Of a DNA stretch of 64,000 nucleotides, positions 1-9,099 are shown in pieces (position 1 is the stretch's first letter; every line of letters begins with the position of its first letter). The notes below the pieces were generated by a model. That model searched no databases and was not told the DNA's origin. It saw only the letters and a list, made by a program, of their open reading frames with translations. Source of the stretch: Streptomyces sp. NBC_01216 (GTDB lineage Bacteria; Actinomycetota; Actinomycetes; Streptomycetales; Streptomycetaceae); contig NZ_CP108677.1 in NCBI RefSeq assembly GCF_035994945.1, positions 6,820,001-6,884,000 of the forward strand, written 5' to 3'. The translations under genes and the position numbers were made by a program.

Positions 1-45
1 CAACGTCCAGGCGGCGTTGACTGGGCGGGTCACCGCATCCCGTAG
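1..45 (+). CDS. C-terminal end of an unidentified upstream gene (partial)
   Basis: The first frame is open from base 1 to a TAG at 43-45 and encodes 14 residues with normal Streptomyces codon use. A ribosome-binding site for the next gene follows after a short gap, which suits the end of a co-directional gene. Too little is visible to suggest a function. Confidence 0.3.
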   Translation, partial: QRPGGVDWAGHRIP

Positions 46-96
46 CTGTCCGGACCGCGCGCCGTGTGCCCCCTGACCGAGAGGAGGGGGCGCCTC

Positions 97-1206
97 GTGC
101 GAGTTCGCCGTGCCCTCGCCGCGTTACTGCTCGCCGTGACCACGCTCCTCACCGGCGCCGCCCCGGCCGAGGGGACACCCGGCCCCGCGCCGGCCGCGTT
201 CACCATCAGCGGTGTGGACCTGCACGACACCGTGATGCGCGAGTACGACGGGACCTACTACCTGTACGGCACGATGTACGGCTGCGGATTCCGCTGGGGC
301 ACCAGCGGCACGCCCTGGTGCGGCTTTGGAGTGTCCACCGCGCCCGCATCCACCGGCCCCTGGACGCAGCCACAGGTGCTGTTCGACCCCGCCAGCCTCG
401 ACCCGTGGGCGCAACGGTCCTGGCAGACCACCTGCGGCGGCACCGGCCAAGGCTGCTTCAACCCCCGCATGATCCGCCGCACCGGCTGGGGCGCCGACGA
501 CGGCGTGTACATCCTGTGGTTCAACGCACCGAGGCACTGGTCCGACTCCTACGCCAACGCCTACAACGTCATGGGCTGCGCAGGCCCGTCCGGACCCTGC
601 GGGCAGGGTGCCGTCCCGAACGGCTCCTACAACAAACCCGCCCTGTCGATCTGCGGCGGGAACGGGGACTTCGGCCTCATCGACTCCGGCACCCCCGGCG
701 GCCGTCCCGCGATCGTCTGCACCCAGCCCGGCGCCACCGAGCTCCGCATTGAGCAGCTGAACCACTGGGGCAGTGGGGGCACCGGCGTCGGCGTCCGCCG
801 AGTCGCCGGACTCGGCGGACACGTCGAAGGGCCCGGCGGCTGGTGGGACCCCGAGCAGCAGCAGTACGTGCTCACCTACTCCGATCAGGGCTGCGGCTAC
901 TGCGCCGGCACCCCGATCGGCTACGCCACATCCCCCAGCCTCTACAGCGGCTGGACCGCCCCCGGCAACGTCGGCTGGGGCGCACCCGCCTACGCCCGGC
1001 GTACGTTCAGCACCGCGTCCTGCGGCGGCCAGCCGCGCACCGTCACCGTCCTCGACGGACAGCCCTGGCAGATCATCGACCTGTGGCTCGGCACCGAGAA
1101 CGAGACCGCGGCCCCGACCCACCTCGTGCCCCTGCACTACACCCCGACCCCCGGCACCCCCGGCGACGGCCAGGTATGGCGGCCCCCGCTCACCCTCGAC
1201 TGCTGA
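97..1206 (+). CDS. Secreted GH43-like beta-propeller glycosidase carried by the prophage
   Basis: This encodes 369 residues from GTG 97; GAGAGGAGG at about 79-88 makes this start better than GTG 64. Residues 1-27 form a typical signal peptide (VRVRR, then a hydrophobic stretch and AxA), so the product should leave the cell. The rest looks like a five-bladed propeller of the GH43/GH62 type: an early aspartate in GVDLHD, a YDGTYYLYGT blade, a glutamate in HVEGPG (about residue 244) where these families carry the general acid, and a late TYSDQGCGYC strand. Many paired cysteines suit an extracellular enzyme. Substrate is unknown; arabinan- or galactan-type polymers are usual for the fold. It precedes the tailspike gene and may help strip surface polysaccharide or benefit the lysogen. 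The fold is fairly clear, the catalytic assignment is inferred. Confidence 0.65.
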   Translation: MRVRRALAALLLAVTTLLTGAAPAEGTPGPAPAAFTISGVDLHDTVMREYDGTYYLYGTMYGCGFRWGTSGTPWCGFGVSTAPASTGPWTQPQVLFDPASLDPWAQRSWQTTCGGTGQGCFNPRMIRRTGWGADDGVYILWFNAPRHWSDSYANAYNVMGCAGPSGPCGQGAVPNGSYNKPALSICGGNGDFGLIDSGTPGGRPAIVCTQPGATELRIEQLNHWGSGGTGVGVRRVAGLGGHVEGPGGWWDPEQQQYVLTYSDQGCGYCAGTPIGYATSPSLYSGWTAPGNVGWGAPAYARRTFSTASCGGQPRTVTVLDGQPWQIIDLWLGTENETAAPTHLVPLHYTPTPGTPGDGQVWRPPLTLDC

Positions 1207-1297
1207 CCAGCGACTCCGCCGTCCGGCGAAGGGGCACACGCCCCGGCCCCTCGAAGGCCCGCGACCCGGACGGCGGCCACACCCCCAGGAGGTGCCC

Positions 1298-3553
1298 ATG
1301 CCGTTCCCCTCCGGCACCCCCACCGTCACGCTCGAGGGCACCCTGCCGTCCGCCGTCGCCGGGACCGCCTACACCGGCCGGATCGTCCTCACCCCGTCCG
1401 CCACCCTCGTCGACGCCGACAACAACGCGATCTACCCCGGCGGCGGCCCCGTCGCCCTCGACACCAACGGCCAGTTCAGCGTCGAGATCCTGCCCTGCGA
1501 CGCCGCAGGCATCGAACCGGCCGGATGGCTGTGGCGCGTCGACCTCCAGCCCACCGGCGGGCGCCGCCAGACATACTGGGCCAACATCATCGGAACCGGC
1601 ACAGTGCAGCTCGCCGACTTCACGCCCGTGGACGCCCCCGACGGCACCCCGGGCGGCGGCACAGATGCGGCACTTGCCGCGCACATCGCCGCCACGACCA
1701 GCGTCCACGGCATCGCAGACACCAGCGCCCTCGAGACCCAGACCGGGGCACAGACCAAGGCCGACGGAGCCCAGACCGCAGCGACTACGGCGGCGTCCAC
1801 AGACACCACGAACAAGATCACCGCACACGCAGGGGCGACCGACCCGCACGGCGACCGGGCATGGGCCACCGGCCAGTTCCTCGCACAGGCCAGCAACCTG
1901 ACCGACCTGGACGACGCTGCCACGGCGCGCACCGCACTCGGCCTCGGCGGCTACGCCACGGCCACCCCGCCAGACCACGTCTTCGACATCACCGACCACG
2001 GCGCCGTCGGCGACGGCCAGGCCGCCGCCGACGGCGCCATGAGCAGCGCCTCCACCACCCTCACCTGCGCCAGCGGACCGTTCCAGCCCGCAGACGTCGG
2101 CAAGGCCATCCTCGTCAAAGGCGCGGCCGTCACCGGCGTCACCTCGCTCATCACCACCATCACCGCCTACACCTCGGCCACCGAGGTCACCCTGGCCGAC
2201 GCCGCAGCACTCACGGTGTCCGGCGCCTCGGTCATCTGGGGCACCGACGACACCGCCGCCATCCAGGCCGCCGTCGACGCCGCCGAGAACTACCTGACCG
2301 CCGGTGCCACACACGCCCAGGTGTACTTCCCGCCCCGGCCCTACATCGTCGCCGGGCCCCTCGACAACACGCGGTCCGGGAACGGCCAGCTCGTGTTCGG
2401 GTCCATCGCCACCTCCGGTGTGAAGAAAATCCTCGAGTTCCGAGGCGCCACCGACGGCGCCGCAGCCGTCCGGCACTGGCAGCAGACCGTGCCCCAGTTC
2501 GCCGGATCGTGCCTGATCAGCCTCGGCGTATTCGCCTCCACCAGCGCCCAGACCACGAACCTGAACTCCGACGGCAACCCCGGCGTCATCAGCGGCCCCC
2601 AGGAAGGCTCCGGCTACGGCCAGGCCGCGAACTTCGCCAACATCATGGCCGTCATCCGCAACCTGGCCATCCTCACCACCCACAGCGCCTACGGCCTCAC
2701 CTACGGCGCCTTCAACCTCTACGGCTGCGCCAACGCCCACATCGAGAACGTCGGAATCGGCACCGCAGGCACCGTCGCCGCCCCGAGCAGCGACTACACC
2801 AGCCCCAACGTCTTCGGCACCGGACTGTCCGTCGGCGCGCTGCTCCCCGCCCCGGGCAACAACGACCACGTCATGGTCAACAACCTGTCCGTCGGCGGCG
2901 GCTACACCTACGCCCTGTTCCTCACCGAGCACGCCCTCGTCACCCGCTACATGGCCCTGTACTGCTGGGCCGGGCTCGTCGCCGTCGGCACCTACGCCGG
3001 CAGCGTCGGCTCCGTACACGCCATGAAGGTTCTCTCGGCGAGCATCGAGGCGTGCACCAACCAGATCTACGTCATGGGCGCGGGCTCCGGCGGCGTCGGC
3101 CCCACCCTCGACATCGACCAGCTGTCCACCGAGTCCGGAACACCCACCTTCTCCGGCAACTCGTCAGCGGCCATGGCCGCGGCGAAGGGCATCATCCGCC
3201 TCACCGGCCTGTTCACCGAGTCCGGCGTGACCGTGTCCAACCCGACCGGCCTCAGGCTCGTCAACGGCCAGGTCGCCTACCCGGTGCGCACCGTGACCGG
3301 CGACACCACCGTCCGCGTCATCGACGAAGTCCTACTCGTCGACGCGTCCGGCGGGCCCGTCACCATCACGCTGATCAGCGCCGTCGCGACCCCGAACCGG
3401 TACCTCGTCAAGAAGACCGACAGCTCGGGCAACGCGGTCACCGTCGCCACCACCGGCGGCGAGACCATCGACGGCGCCGCCACCAAGGTGCTGTCCGCTC
3501 AGTGGGAGACCACGACCGTCATCCCGTCAGGGAGCAGCTGGTACGCCGTCTAG
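1298..3553 (+). CDS. Phage tailspike / tail fibre with pectate-lyase-like beta-helix
   Basis: The product has 751 residues, from an ATG preceded by AGGAGG at 1287-1292. An N-terminal domain (about 1-115) resembles a virion-attachment module. A shaft follows (about 120-225) with repeats typical of tail fibres, including HIAATTSVHGIAD and NLTDLDDAATARTALGL. FDITDHGAVGDG at about residue 228 is the usual beginning of a right-handed pectate-lyase-type beta-helix, which runs to about 660. The last 85 residues form a small beta-rich tip. Such proteins bind and often cleave host surface polysaccharide. Its place before the HNH and terminase genes, rather than after the distal tail genes, is unusual. 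It meets the reverse-strand gene downstream at a shared CTAG stop. Confidence 0.8.
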   Translation: MPFPSGTPTVTLEGTLPSAVAGTAYTGRIVLTPSATLVDADNNAIYPGGGPVALDTNGQFSVEILPCDAAGIEPAGWLWRVDLQPTGGRRQTYWANIIGTGTVQLADFTPVDAPDGTPGGGTDAALAAHIAATTSVHGIADTSALETQTGAQTKADGAQTAATTAASTDTTNKITAHAGATDPHGDRAWATGQFLAQASNLTDLDDAATARTALGLGGYATATPPDHVFDITDHGAVGDGQAAADGAMSSASTTLTCASGPFQPADVGKAILVKGAAVTGVTSLITTITAYTSATEVTLADAAALTVSGASVIWGTDDTAAIQAAVDAAENYLTAGATHAQVYFPPRPYIVAGPLDNTRSGNGQLVFGSIATSGVKKILEFRGATDGAAAVRHWQQTVPQFAGSCLISLGVFASTSAQTTNLNSDGNPGVISGPQEGSGYGQAANFANIMAVIRNLAILTTHSAYGLTYGAFNLYGCANAHIENVGIGTAGTVAAPSSDYTSPNVFGTGLSVGALLPAPGNNDHVMVNNLSVGGGYTYALFLTEHALVTRYMALYCWAGLVAVGTYAGSVGSVHAMKVLSASIEACTNQIYVMGAGSGGVGPTLDIDQLSTESGTPTFSGNSSAAMAAAKGIIRLTGLFTESGVTVSNPTGLRLVNGQVAYPVRTVTGDTTVRVIDEVLLVDASGGPVTITLISAVATPNRYLVKKTDSSGNAVTVATTGGETIDGAATKVLSAQWETTTVIPSGSSWYAV

Positions 3554-3780
3554 TCGTCCTCGCTACGCCACGGCCGGTTCTCGCCGCCCGGGCGCAGCGT
3601 TACATCGGGCGCCGGGCCCGTCCGCCGCTGACGGGCAGTCGCCGCGACCGCCCCGATCATCAGCAGACCGGCCACCACGAAAACCCAAACCGTATAGCCC
3701 GTCAGAATCCCGACGAACACCAGCGCCACACCCACCGCGACCACGCCCACCGCCGCGTCAGGCCCTGCCTTCTCCGCCAT
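3550..3780 (-). CDS. Small two-helix membrane protein
   Basis: This 76-residue protein has two hydrophobic segments (about residues 9-26 and 29-47) and a charged, proline-rich tail ending in acidic residues. It is the only reverse-strand gene within the late block and its stop codon overlaps that of the tailspike gene. It is not recognised. A superinfection-exclusion or accessory lysis protein would fit its size and position, but nothing in the sequence shows that. An upstream in-frame start at 3885 would remove the HNH gene's leader, so the ATG at 3780 is preferred. Confidence 0.45.
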   Translation of the reverse strand: MAEKAGPDAAVGVVAVGVALVFVGILTGYTVWVFVVAGLLMIGAVAATARQRRTGPAPDVTLRPGGENRPWRSEDD

Positions 3781-3829
3781 CGCACACCCCCAGGTTCGAG
3801 GGCCACACCATAGCGACAGGGGGTTGCAG

Positions 3830-4189
3830 ATGCCCAGACGTGCAGGCTGGCGGGTGTGCTCCACCCCCGGCTGCCCCGAGTACACCGACCAGGGCGGCCG
3901 CTGCGTCGACCACCGGGCCGAGGCAGAGCAGCGCCGCGGCAGCGCCCGGCAACGTGGCTACGGCCGCGGGCACGAGAGCCGCTTCCGCCCCAGCGTCCTG
4001 GCCCGCCACCCCGTCTGCGTCATCTGCCGCACCGCCCGCAGCGTCCACGCCGACCACCACCCCCTCAGCCGGCGCGAGCTCGTCGCCAAGGGCCTCGACC
4101 CAGATGACCCCCAGTACGGGCGCGGGCTCTGCGGCCCCTGCCACTCCAGCGAGACCGCGCACCACCAGCCCGGAGGATGGAACCGATGA
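3830..4189 (+). CDS. HNH endonuclease
   Basis: The 119-residue product carries cysteine pairs CSTPGC and CVIC, then ADHHP as the first part of the HNH motif, and LCGPCHSS as the zinc- and DNA-binding end. In many cos phages an HNH protein beside the terminase assists cleavage of concatemeric DNA during packaging. The position just ahead of the terminase genes supports that role here. ATG 3830 is preferred over TTG 3824 because of the G-rich stretch just upstream. The stop overlaps the next start as ATGA. Confidence 0.85.
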   Translation: MPRRAGWRVCSTPGCPEYTDQGGRCVDHRAEAEQRRGSARQRGYGRGHESRFRPSVLARHPVCVICRTARSVHADHHPLSRRELVAKGLDPDDPQYGRGLCGPCHSSETAHHQPGGWNR

Positions 4190-4383
4190 GCGACACACGC
4201 GTCGTCCTGCTCAAGCCCGGCGACCTCCTGCTCATCGGTAACGTCGGCAGCCTCGGCGATGACGACGCCATCCTCGAGGCCGCGAAGATATCCCAGGCGC
4301 TCAAGGAGAAGCTGGGGCTCGGCGGCCTGGTCATGTTCGAAGGCGACATCAACCTCGACGCCGCCAAGGGCCCGCGAGCATGA
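4186..4383 (+). CDS. Conserved small phage protein, unknown function
   Basis: The gene encodes 65 residues and overlaps both neighbours by 4 bases (ATGA each side), so it is a real member of the coupled late operon. The N-terminal half is hydrophobic and beta-like (VVLLKPGDLLLIGNVG), followed by a helix rich in alanine and lysine. There is no signal peptide or recognised motif. Confidence 0.65.
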   Translation: MSDTRVVLLKPGDLLLIGNVGSLGDDDAILEAAKISQALKEKLGLGGLVMFEGDINLDAAKGPRA

Positions 4384-4643
4384 GCGGCTGGGACGAGAAC
4401 GCTGACACCCCGCTGCGGAAGATCGGCGACGTCATCGACGGCCTCGGCATCGAAGCCACCGTCCGAGACGGCGAACTCGTCTCCGCCGCCCTCGTACTCC
4501 TCAAGGTCATCGACACCGACGGCGACACCCGCCTCAGCCTCGCCTACAGCGACGGCCTCGGCTGGATCGAGCGAGCCGGCATGCTCCGCATCGCCGAGAC
4601 CATCGAGAACGCATCGAACTACCAGCCCCCGGAGGACCAGTGA
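4380..4643 (+). CDS. Conserved small phage protein, unknown function
   Basis: This encodes 87 residues, with ATGA overlap at the start and GTGA overlap at the end. The sequence is acidic, with alternating beta and helix character (VIDTDGDTRLSLAYSDGLGWIERAGMLRIAE). It looks cytoplasmic and folded, and no known family was recognised. Its place between HNH and terminase suggests a packaging or DNA-related accessory. Confidence 0.6.
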   Translation: MSGWDENADTPLRKIGDVIDGLGIEATVRDGELVSAALVLLKVIDTDGDTRLSLAYSDGLGWIERAGMLRIAETIENASNYQPPEDQ

Positions 4644-4930
4644 CCCAGCCGCTCACCATCCCTCCGGAGGTCGTCGAGGCCCACCGGGCAGAGCTCGCCG
4701 CCTGGGTCCAGGCCAACGGCATCGCCCCCTGCGACATCGCAATGGGCCACCCCCTCCACCTCTACCCCGGGGATGGGCACGGCGTCATCGTCTACCAGGC
4801 GTTCACACGCGACGCCCACGGACACAAGCAGCTCAGCCCCGACCGCACGGACGTCCTCACCGACACCCGCACCGCCCCCTGCCTGGTCCCGCTCCCGCCC
4901 CTCGCCCTCCTGCCCCACCCCAAGGGGTAG
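4640..4930 (+). CDS. Small phage protein, unknown function
   Basis: This encodes 96 residues from a GTG that overlaps the previous stop (GTGA). It begins with a helical segment rich in alanine and glutamate, then a beta-rich region (GDGHGVIVYQAF) and a proline-rich tail. It is the last gene before a 450-base gap that separates it from the terminase genes. No family was recognised. Confidence 0.55.
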   Translation: MTQPLTIPPEVVEAHRAELAAWVQANGIAPCDIAMGHPLHLYPGDGHGVIVYQAFTRDAHGHKQLSPDRTDVLTDTRTAPCLVPLPPLALLPHPKG

Positions 4931-5386
4931 CAGGCAGCACACCCCACCCCACCCGCCGCCTCGGCCGCGCACCGACCGCACGCCGCCCCACACCACCACC
5001 CGCAACCAGCCACCCCAGAACAGCCACACACCACACCACAGTCGGCACCCACACCCCACGCTGCGCCACACCACAACAGCAGCAGCAGCGCAGCCGACCG
5101 CCGAGCTTGCCGACGAAGCACTCAACGCGCCGCTTCAGCGCGCCCTCAGCAGCGTCACGAGCCGGCCTCGACGCCGACGAGATCCACACGGCCGTCACCC
5201 TGAGTGACCTGGGCCTGGGGGGAGGCCCCCGACCATGATCGTCTGGCGGACCGCCGGGGAGGGCGATTCCTCCGTGTACGGGTCTGGGAGACCTGGGAAA
5301 CCGGCGACCGGTGACCCTCCGCAACACCTGGCACCGCCGCGATGGCGGGGCCGAGACGTGCCGCGACGGCACAAGGAAGGTGAACC
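4931..5386. other. Non-coding gap before terminase with a C/A-rich tract; candidate cos region
   Basis: No convincing gene was found in these 456 bases. From about 4,935 to 5,090 the plus strand consists almost wholly of C and A, with very few G or T, unlike any other part of the window. A GGGCCT-N6-AGGCCC hairpin lies at 5,211-5,228. A 36-codon frame ending in ...WETWETGDR (about 5,203-5,313) is open but has no clear ribosome-binding site. Cohesive-end sites often lie just upstream of the small terminase gene, so this is the best place in the window for cos; that is inference from position. Confidence 0.4.
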
Positions 5387-5995
5387 ATGGCTGGAATGGG
5401 TCCGCCGCCGAAGAAGAACGCGCAGCGGCGCAACGCAGGTGTGGCCATGACCCGCTTGCCGGCCGAGGGACGGAAGGGCAAGGCTCCGGCGTGGCCGCTG
5501 ACCGCGGACATCGTGACCGAGGCCAGATTCGAGGCGGCGGAGGCCGCGGTCGCCCGGCTGACTGACGAGCTAGCCGACGGACGGCTGACCGGAGCCCGTA
5601 AGGGCGCCGCGCAGCGCAAGTTGGAGGGCGCCCAGCTCGAGGCCGCCGTCCTGGCGAAGCGAATCGAGGGTCAGCGGGCCCTGGAGCTGAAGCTGTGGCG
5701 CGAGCTGTGGAGGACGCCCCAGTCCGTGGCGTGGGAGCGAATGAGCTGGACCCGGGACGTCGCCCAGTACGTGCGGTGGAAGGTTCTGGCCGAGATGGGC
5801 GATCTGGACGCGGCCAAGGAAGCTCGACAGCTGTCCGACCGTCTCGGCCTGACTCCGCTCGCGCTGCTCCGGCTCCGCTGGGAGATCGCCGACAGCGAAG
5901 CGGACGACCGGACGACGACCGGGCGCCGGAAGTTCACCCCGTCCACGGCGGCCGGTGACCTGGAGGACCCGCGGTCCCTGTTCCGCGTGGTGTAG
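5387..5995 (+). CDS. terS: Phage terminase small subunit
   Basis: This 202-residue protein starts at an ATG preceded by AAGGAAGGTG. It begins MAGMGPPPKKNAQRRN, a start common in actinophage small terminases of the P27 type, and continues into long helices (about 45-110). A region rich in tryptophan and arginine follows (about 95-135), where these proteins contact DNA and the large subunit. It sits 3 bases before the large-subunit gene. The small subunit recognises the packaging site and recruits the motor. The call rests mainly on position and overall pattern. Confidence 0.75.
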   Translation: MAGMGPPPKKNAQRRNAGVAMTRLPAEGRKGKAPAWPLTADIVTEARFEAAEAAVARLTDELADGRLTGARKGAAQRKLEGAQLEAAVLAKRIEGQRALELKLWRELWRTPQSVAWERMSWTRDVAQYVRWKVLAEMGDLDAAKEARQLSDRLGLTPLALLRLRWEIADSEADDRTTTGRRKFTPSTAAGDLEDPRSLFRVV

Positions 5996-5998
5996 GCG

Positions 5999-7636
5999 AT
6001 GGGCGTACTCATCGTCCCCGGGGCAGATGAGGAGCCGTGGCCCACCCTCGGGAAGCAGGTGTGCGACCTCCTCGAGGTGCACTGCGTGCACGGCCCCGGT
6101 GACCTGCGGGGCCAGCCGTACCGCCTCGACGCGGAGAAGCGGGCGCTGATCTACGCCTGGTACGAGGTCTACCCGCAGGATCACCCGCGGGCCGGGCGGC
6201 GCCGCTACAAGCGGGTCGGCCTGTCCGTGCGGAAGGGCACCGCGAAGACCGAGCTGGCCGCCGCGGTCGCGTTCGCCGAGCTGCACCCCGAGGGTCCGGT
6301 GCGCTGCGACGGATACGACGCGCACGGGCAGCCCGTCGGCAGGCCGGTGACCGACCCCTACATTCCGATGGTCGCCTACACCGAGGAGCAGACCGAGGAA
6401 CTGGCCTACGGCGCGCTGCGGGTGATGTGCAGTGAGGGCCCGGACGCCGATCTTTTCGACGCCGGCCTGGAGCGCATCACCCGGATCATCGGTGACGGGA
6501 AGGCGGTCGCCCTGGCGGCGGCGCCCGACTCCCGTGACGGGGCGCGCACGACGTTCCAGCATTTCGACGAGACGCACCGCTTCGTTCTGCCGCGGTTGAA
6601 GGCGGCGCATCAGACGATGCTGGCGAACATCCCGAAGCGCATGCTGGCTGACCCGTGGTCGCTGGAGACGACGACCACGTACACCCCTGGTGAGGGGTCG
6701 GTGGCCGAGGGGACGCACGAGTACGCCGAGCTCGTCGCCCAGGAGAAGACCAACGACCGGACCCTGTTCTTCTTCCACCGCGAGGCCACGCCGCGCGACG
6801 ACGAGGACCTCACCGACGACGAGCAGCTGCGCGCCGCGATCCGCGAGGCGTCCGGGCCGGCGATCGCGATGTGGCCGGACTTCGAGGGCCAGGTCGACTA
6901 CGTCGCCTCGCTGTACAACCAGCCGGACACGGACCGGTCGTACTACGAGCGGGTGTGGCTGAACCGCCGGGTGCAGGCCGGGCGGCAGGCGTTCGACGTC
7001 CTGCGGTGGCGCGAGGGCCTCGCGGCGCCGGACCTGGTCGTCCCGGACGGCGACGCCATCGCGGTCGGTTTCGACGGCGCCCAGTTCCACGACGCCACCG
7101 CGTTGGTCGCCACCCACCTTGAGACCGGGCACCAGTGGCCGCTCGGGATCTGGGAGTGCCCTGCGGACGCCAAGGAGTGGGAGTGCCCGGAGGACGAGGT
7201 CGACAGCACCCTGGTCGCCGCCTTCGACCGGTGGCGTGTGGTGCGCGTGTACGCCGACCCGCCGTACTGGGACGGCATGATCGTCCGCTGGAAGGGCCGG
7301 TGGGGCGAGAAGGTCGTCACGGAGTGGTGGACGAACCGGCTGAAGGCCATGGCGTACAGCCTGCGGGCCTACCAGCGGGCGATGAAGGCCGGGGACGTCT
7401 CGCACGACGGCAGCGCGGACCTGGCCCGGCACATCGCGAACGCCCGCAAGAAGAAGCTGAAGATGCTCGACGAGGACGGGCAGCCGCTGTGGGTCATCGA
7501 GAAGGAACGCCACGACTCCCCGTTCAAAATCGACGGCGCGATGGCCGGATGCCTGTCCTGGGAAGCGCGCTCCGACGCCCTGAAGGCCGGTCAGGGCCGC
7601 CCGAAGAAGAAGTCCAAGATGATCGTCCTGCGGTGA
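5999..7636 (+). CDS. terL: Phage terminase large subunit
   Basis: The 545-residue protein has the two domains expected of a packaging motor. The ATPase half has a variant Walker A (about residues 75-85, SVRKGTAKTE) and a Walker B with catalytic glutamate, FDETH, at about 184. The nuclease half begins with the acidic strand VGFDGAQFHD at about 355, and further acidic residues follow near VYADPPYWD (about 417) and HDGSADLARH (about 475). It drives DNA into the procapsid and cuts it. It lies between the small subunit and portal genes, as usual. The conserved acidic and phosphate-binding residues look intact. Confidence 0.92.
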   Translation: MGVLIVPGADEEPWPTLGKQVCDLLEVHCVHGPGDLRGQPYRLDAEKRALIYAWYEVYPQDHPRAGRRRYKRVGLSVRKGTAKTELAAAVAFAELHPEGPVRCDGYDAHGQPVGRPVTDPYIPMVAYTEEQTEELAYGALRVMCSEGPDADLFDAGLERITRIIGDGKAVALAAAPDSRDGARTTFQHFDETHRFVLPRLKAAHQTMLANIPKRMLADPWSLETTTTYTPGEGSVAEGTHEYAELVAQEKTNDRTLFFFHREATPRDDEDLTDDEQLRAAIREASGPAIAMWPDFEGQVDYVASLYNQPDTDRSYYERVWLNRRVQAGRQAFDVLRWREGLAAPDLVVPDGDAIAVGFDGAQFHDATALVATHLETGHQWPLGIWECPADAKEWECPEDEVDSTLVAAFDRWRVVRVYADPPYWDGMIVRWKGRWGEKVVTEWWTNRLKAMAYSLRAYQRAMKAGDVSHDGSADLARHIANARKKKLKMLDEDGQPLWVIEKERHDSPFKIDGAMAGCLSWEARSDALKAGQGRPKKKSKMIVLR

Positions 7637-7650
7637 GAGCGAGGTGAGCC

Positions 7651-9099
7651 ATGGAGCGCACCGAGCAGCAGTGGCTGACGCACCTGATGCAGTGCCACGA
7701 CCGGGAGAAGCCCCAGCTGAGGCTGATGGACTCCTACTACGAGGGCGAGCAGCCGCTGTCGTACCTGGCGCCGGAGCTCCAGGCAGAGATGGACGACCGG
7801 GTCCGCCAGGTCGTCGTGAACTGGCCGATGCTCGTCGTCGACGCCATCGAGGAGCGCCTGGACGTCGAGGGTTTCCGCTTCCCCGATGAGGCGGAGGCCG
7901 ACACGGAGCTGTGGCGGATCTGGCAGGCCAACCGGCTCGACGCCCAGTCCCACCAGGGGCACCTGGACGCTTTCATCCAGCGCCGCTCCTACGTGATCGT
8001 CGGCGCCCGGGAGGACGACCCGGCGACGCCGCTGATCACGGTGGAGTCCGCAATGGACGTGTACGCGGAGCACGACCCGCGGACCGGCGCTGTGGTGGCC
8101 GGGGTGAAGCGCTGGTGCGAGGAGCCGGAGGGGGCTTCGCCGGTTGATCACGCCACGCTGTACCTTCCGGGCGTCACGTCGTGGTGGCTGAAGGGCGAGG
8201 ACGGGGTGTGGCGGGAGGACCCCGGCTTCGAGCGGGACGAGCATGAGCTCGGTGAGGTGCCGATCGTGCCGTTGGCGAACCGGGCCCGTCTGAAGAAGCC
8301 CGGCGGCGTGTCCGAGCTGAAGTCGGTGATTTCGCTGTCGGACGCCGCCTGCAAGATCGCCACCGACATGATGGTGTCCGCCGAGTACCACGCCACCCCG
8401 CGCCGGGTGGCGTTCGGGTTTGGCGAGGAGGACTTCCAGGACCAGAGCGGCCGGCCCGTCTCGGCGTTCTCGCGGATCATCGGGCGGGTCTGGGCGACCG
8501 AACGGCGCCGCGGCTCCGGCGAAGACGGCGGCGCCGACGTCTTGCAGTTCCCCGAGGCGCAGCTGAAGAACTTCCACGACACGATCAACCAGCTGGCCCG
8601 GCTGGTCGCCTCGCTCGCCGGCCTGCCGCCGCACTTCCTGGGCTATTCCACGGAGAACCCTGCCTCCGCCGACGCGATCCGCTCCTCGGAGTCCCGCCTC
8701 GTCAAGCGGGCCGAGCGTCGGCAGCGGGAGTGGGGCGAGGCGTGGGAGCAGGTGATGCGCCTGGCGCTGCGGATCCGGGACGGCCAGTGGGACCCGCGGG
8801 TGCTGTCGCTGGAGACGATCTGGCGGGACGCCTCCACGCCGACGGTCGCGCAGAAGGCCGACGCCGCGGTGAAGAAGTTCTCGGCGAAGATCGTGCCGCT
8901 GCGGCAGACCCGCGAGGACCTGGGCTACACGCAGGCGCAGATCGAGCGGATGGAGGAGGCCGACGAGCAGGCCGCCGCGAGCGCCATGCAGCGCATCCTC
9001 GCCGGGGACATGGCCGCCCTGGAGGCCGGGACGAAGCCGGCCGACGACGACCCGGCCGACGACCCGCTGCCTGAGCCCGAGCCGGCTGGTGCGGCATGA
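7651..9099 (+). CDS. Phage portal protein (SPP1 gp6-like)
   Basis: The product has 482 residues, from an ATG with GAGGTGAG upstream. It has the pattern of SPP1-type portals: an N-terminal helix, a mixed wing region (about 40-250), a long helical stem and crown (about 300-430) with ENPASADAIRSSESRLVKRAERRQ, and an acidic, proline-rich end. Twelve copies form the DNA entry channel and terminase docking site. It follows the large terminase gene and overlaps the MuF-type gene by ATGA. Confidence 0.9.
   Translation: MERTEQQWLTHLMQCHDREKPQLRLMDSYYEGEQPLSYLAPELQAEMDDRVRQVVVNWPMLVVDAIEERLDVEGFRFPDEAEADTELWRIWQANRLDAQSHQGHLDAFIQRRSYVIVGAREDDPATPLITVESAMDVYAEHDPRTGAVVAGVKRWCEEPEGASPVDHATLYLPGVTSWWLKGEDGVWREDPGFERDEHELGEVPIVPLANRARLKKPGGVSELKSVISLSDAACKIATDMMVSAEYHATPRRVAFGFGEEDFQDQSGRPVSAFSRIIGRVWATERRRGSGEDGGADVLQFPEAQLKNFHDTINQLARLVASLAGLPPHFLGYSTENPASADAIRSSESRLVKRAERRQREWGEAWEQVMRLALRIRDGQWDPRVLSLETIWRDASTPTVAQKADAAVKKFSAKIVPLRQTREDLGYTQAQIERMEEADEQAAASAMQRILAGDMAALEAGTKPADDDPADDPLPEPEPAGAA

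Noticed and set aside
5203..5313. A 36-codon frame ending WETWETGDR before the small terminase gene
   Set aside because: Open and with some plausible sequence, but no ribosome-binding site and no overlap pattern like its neighbours.
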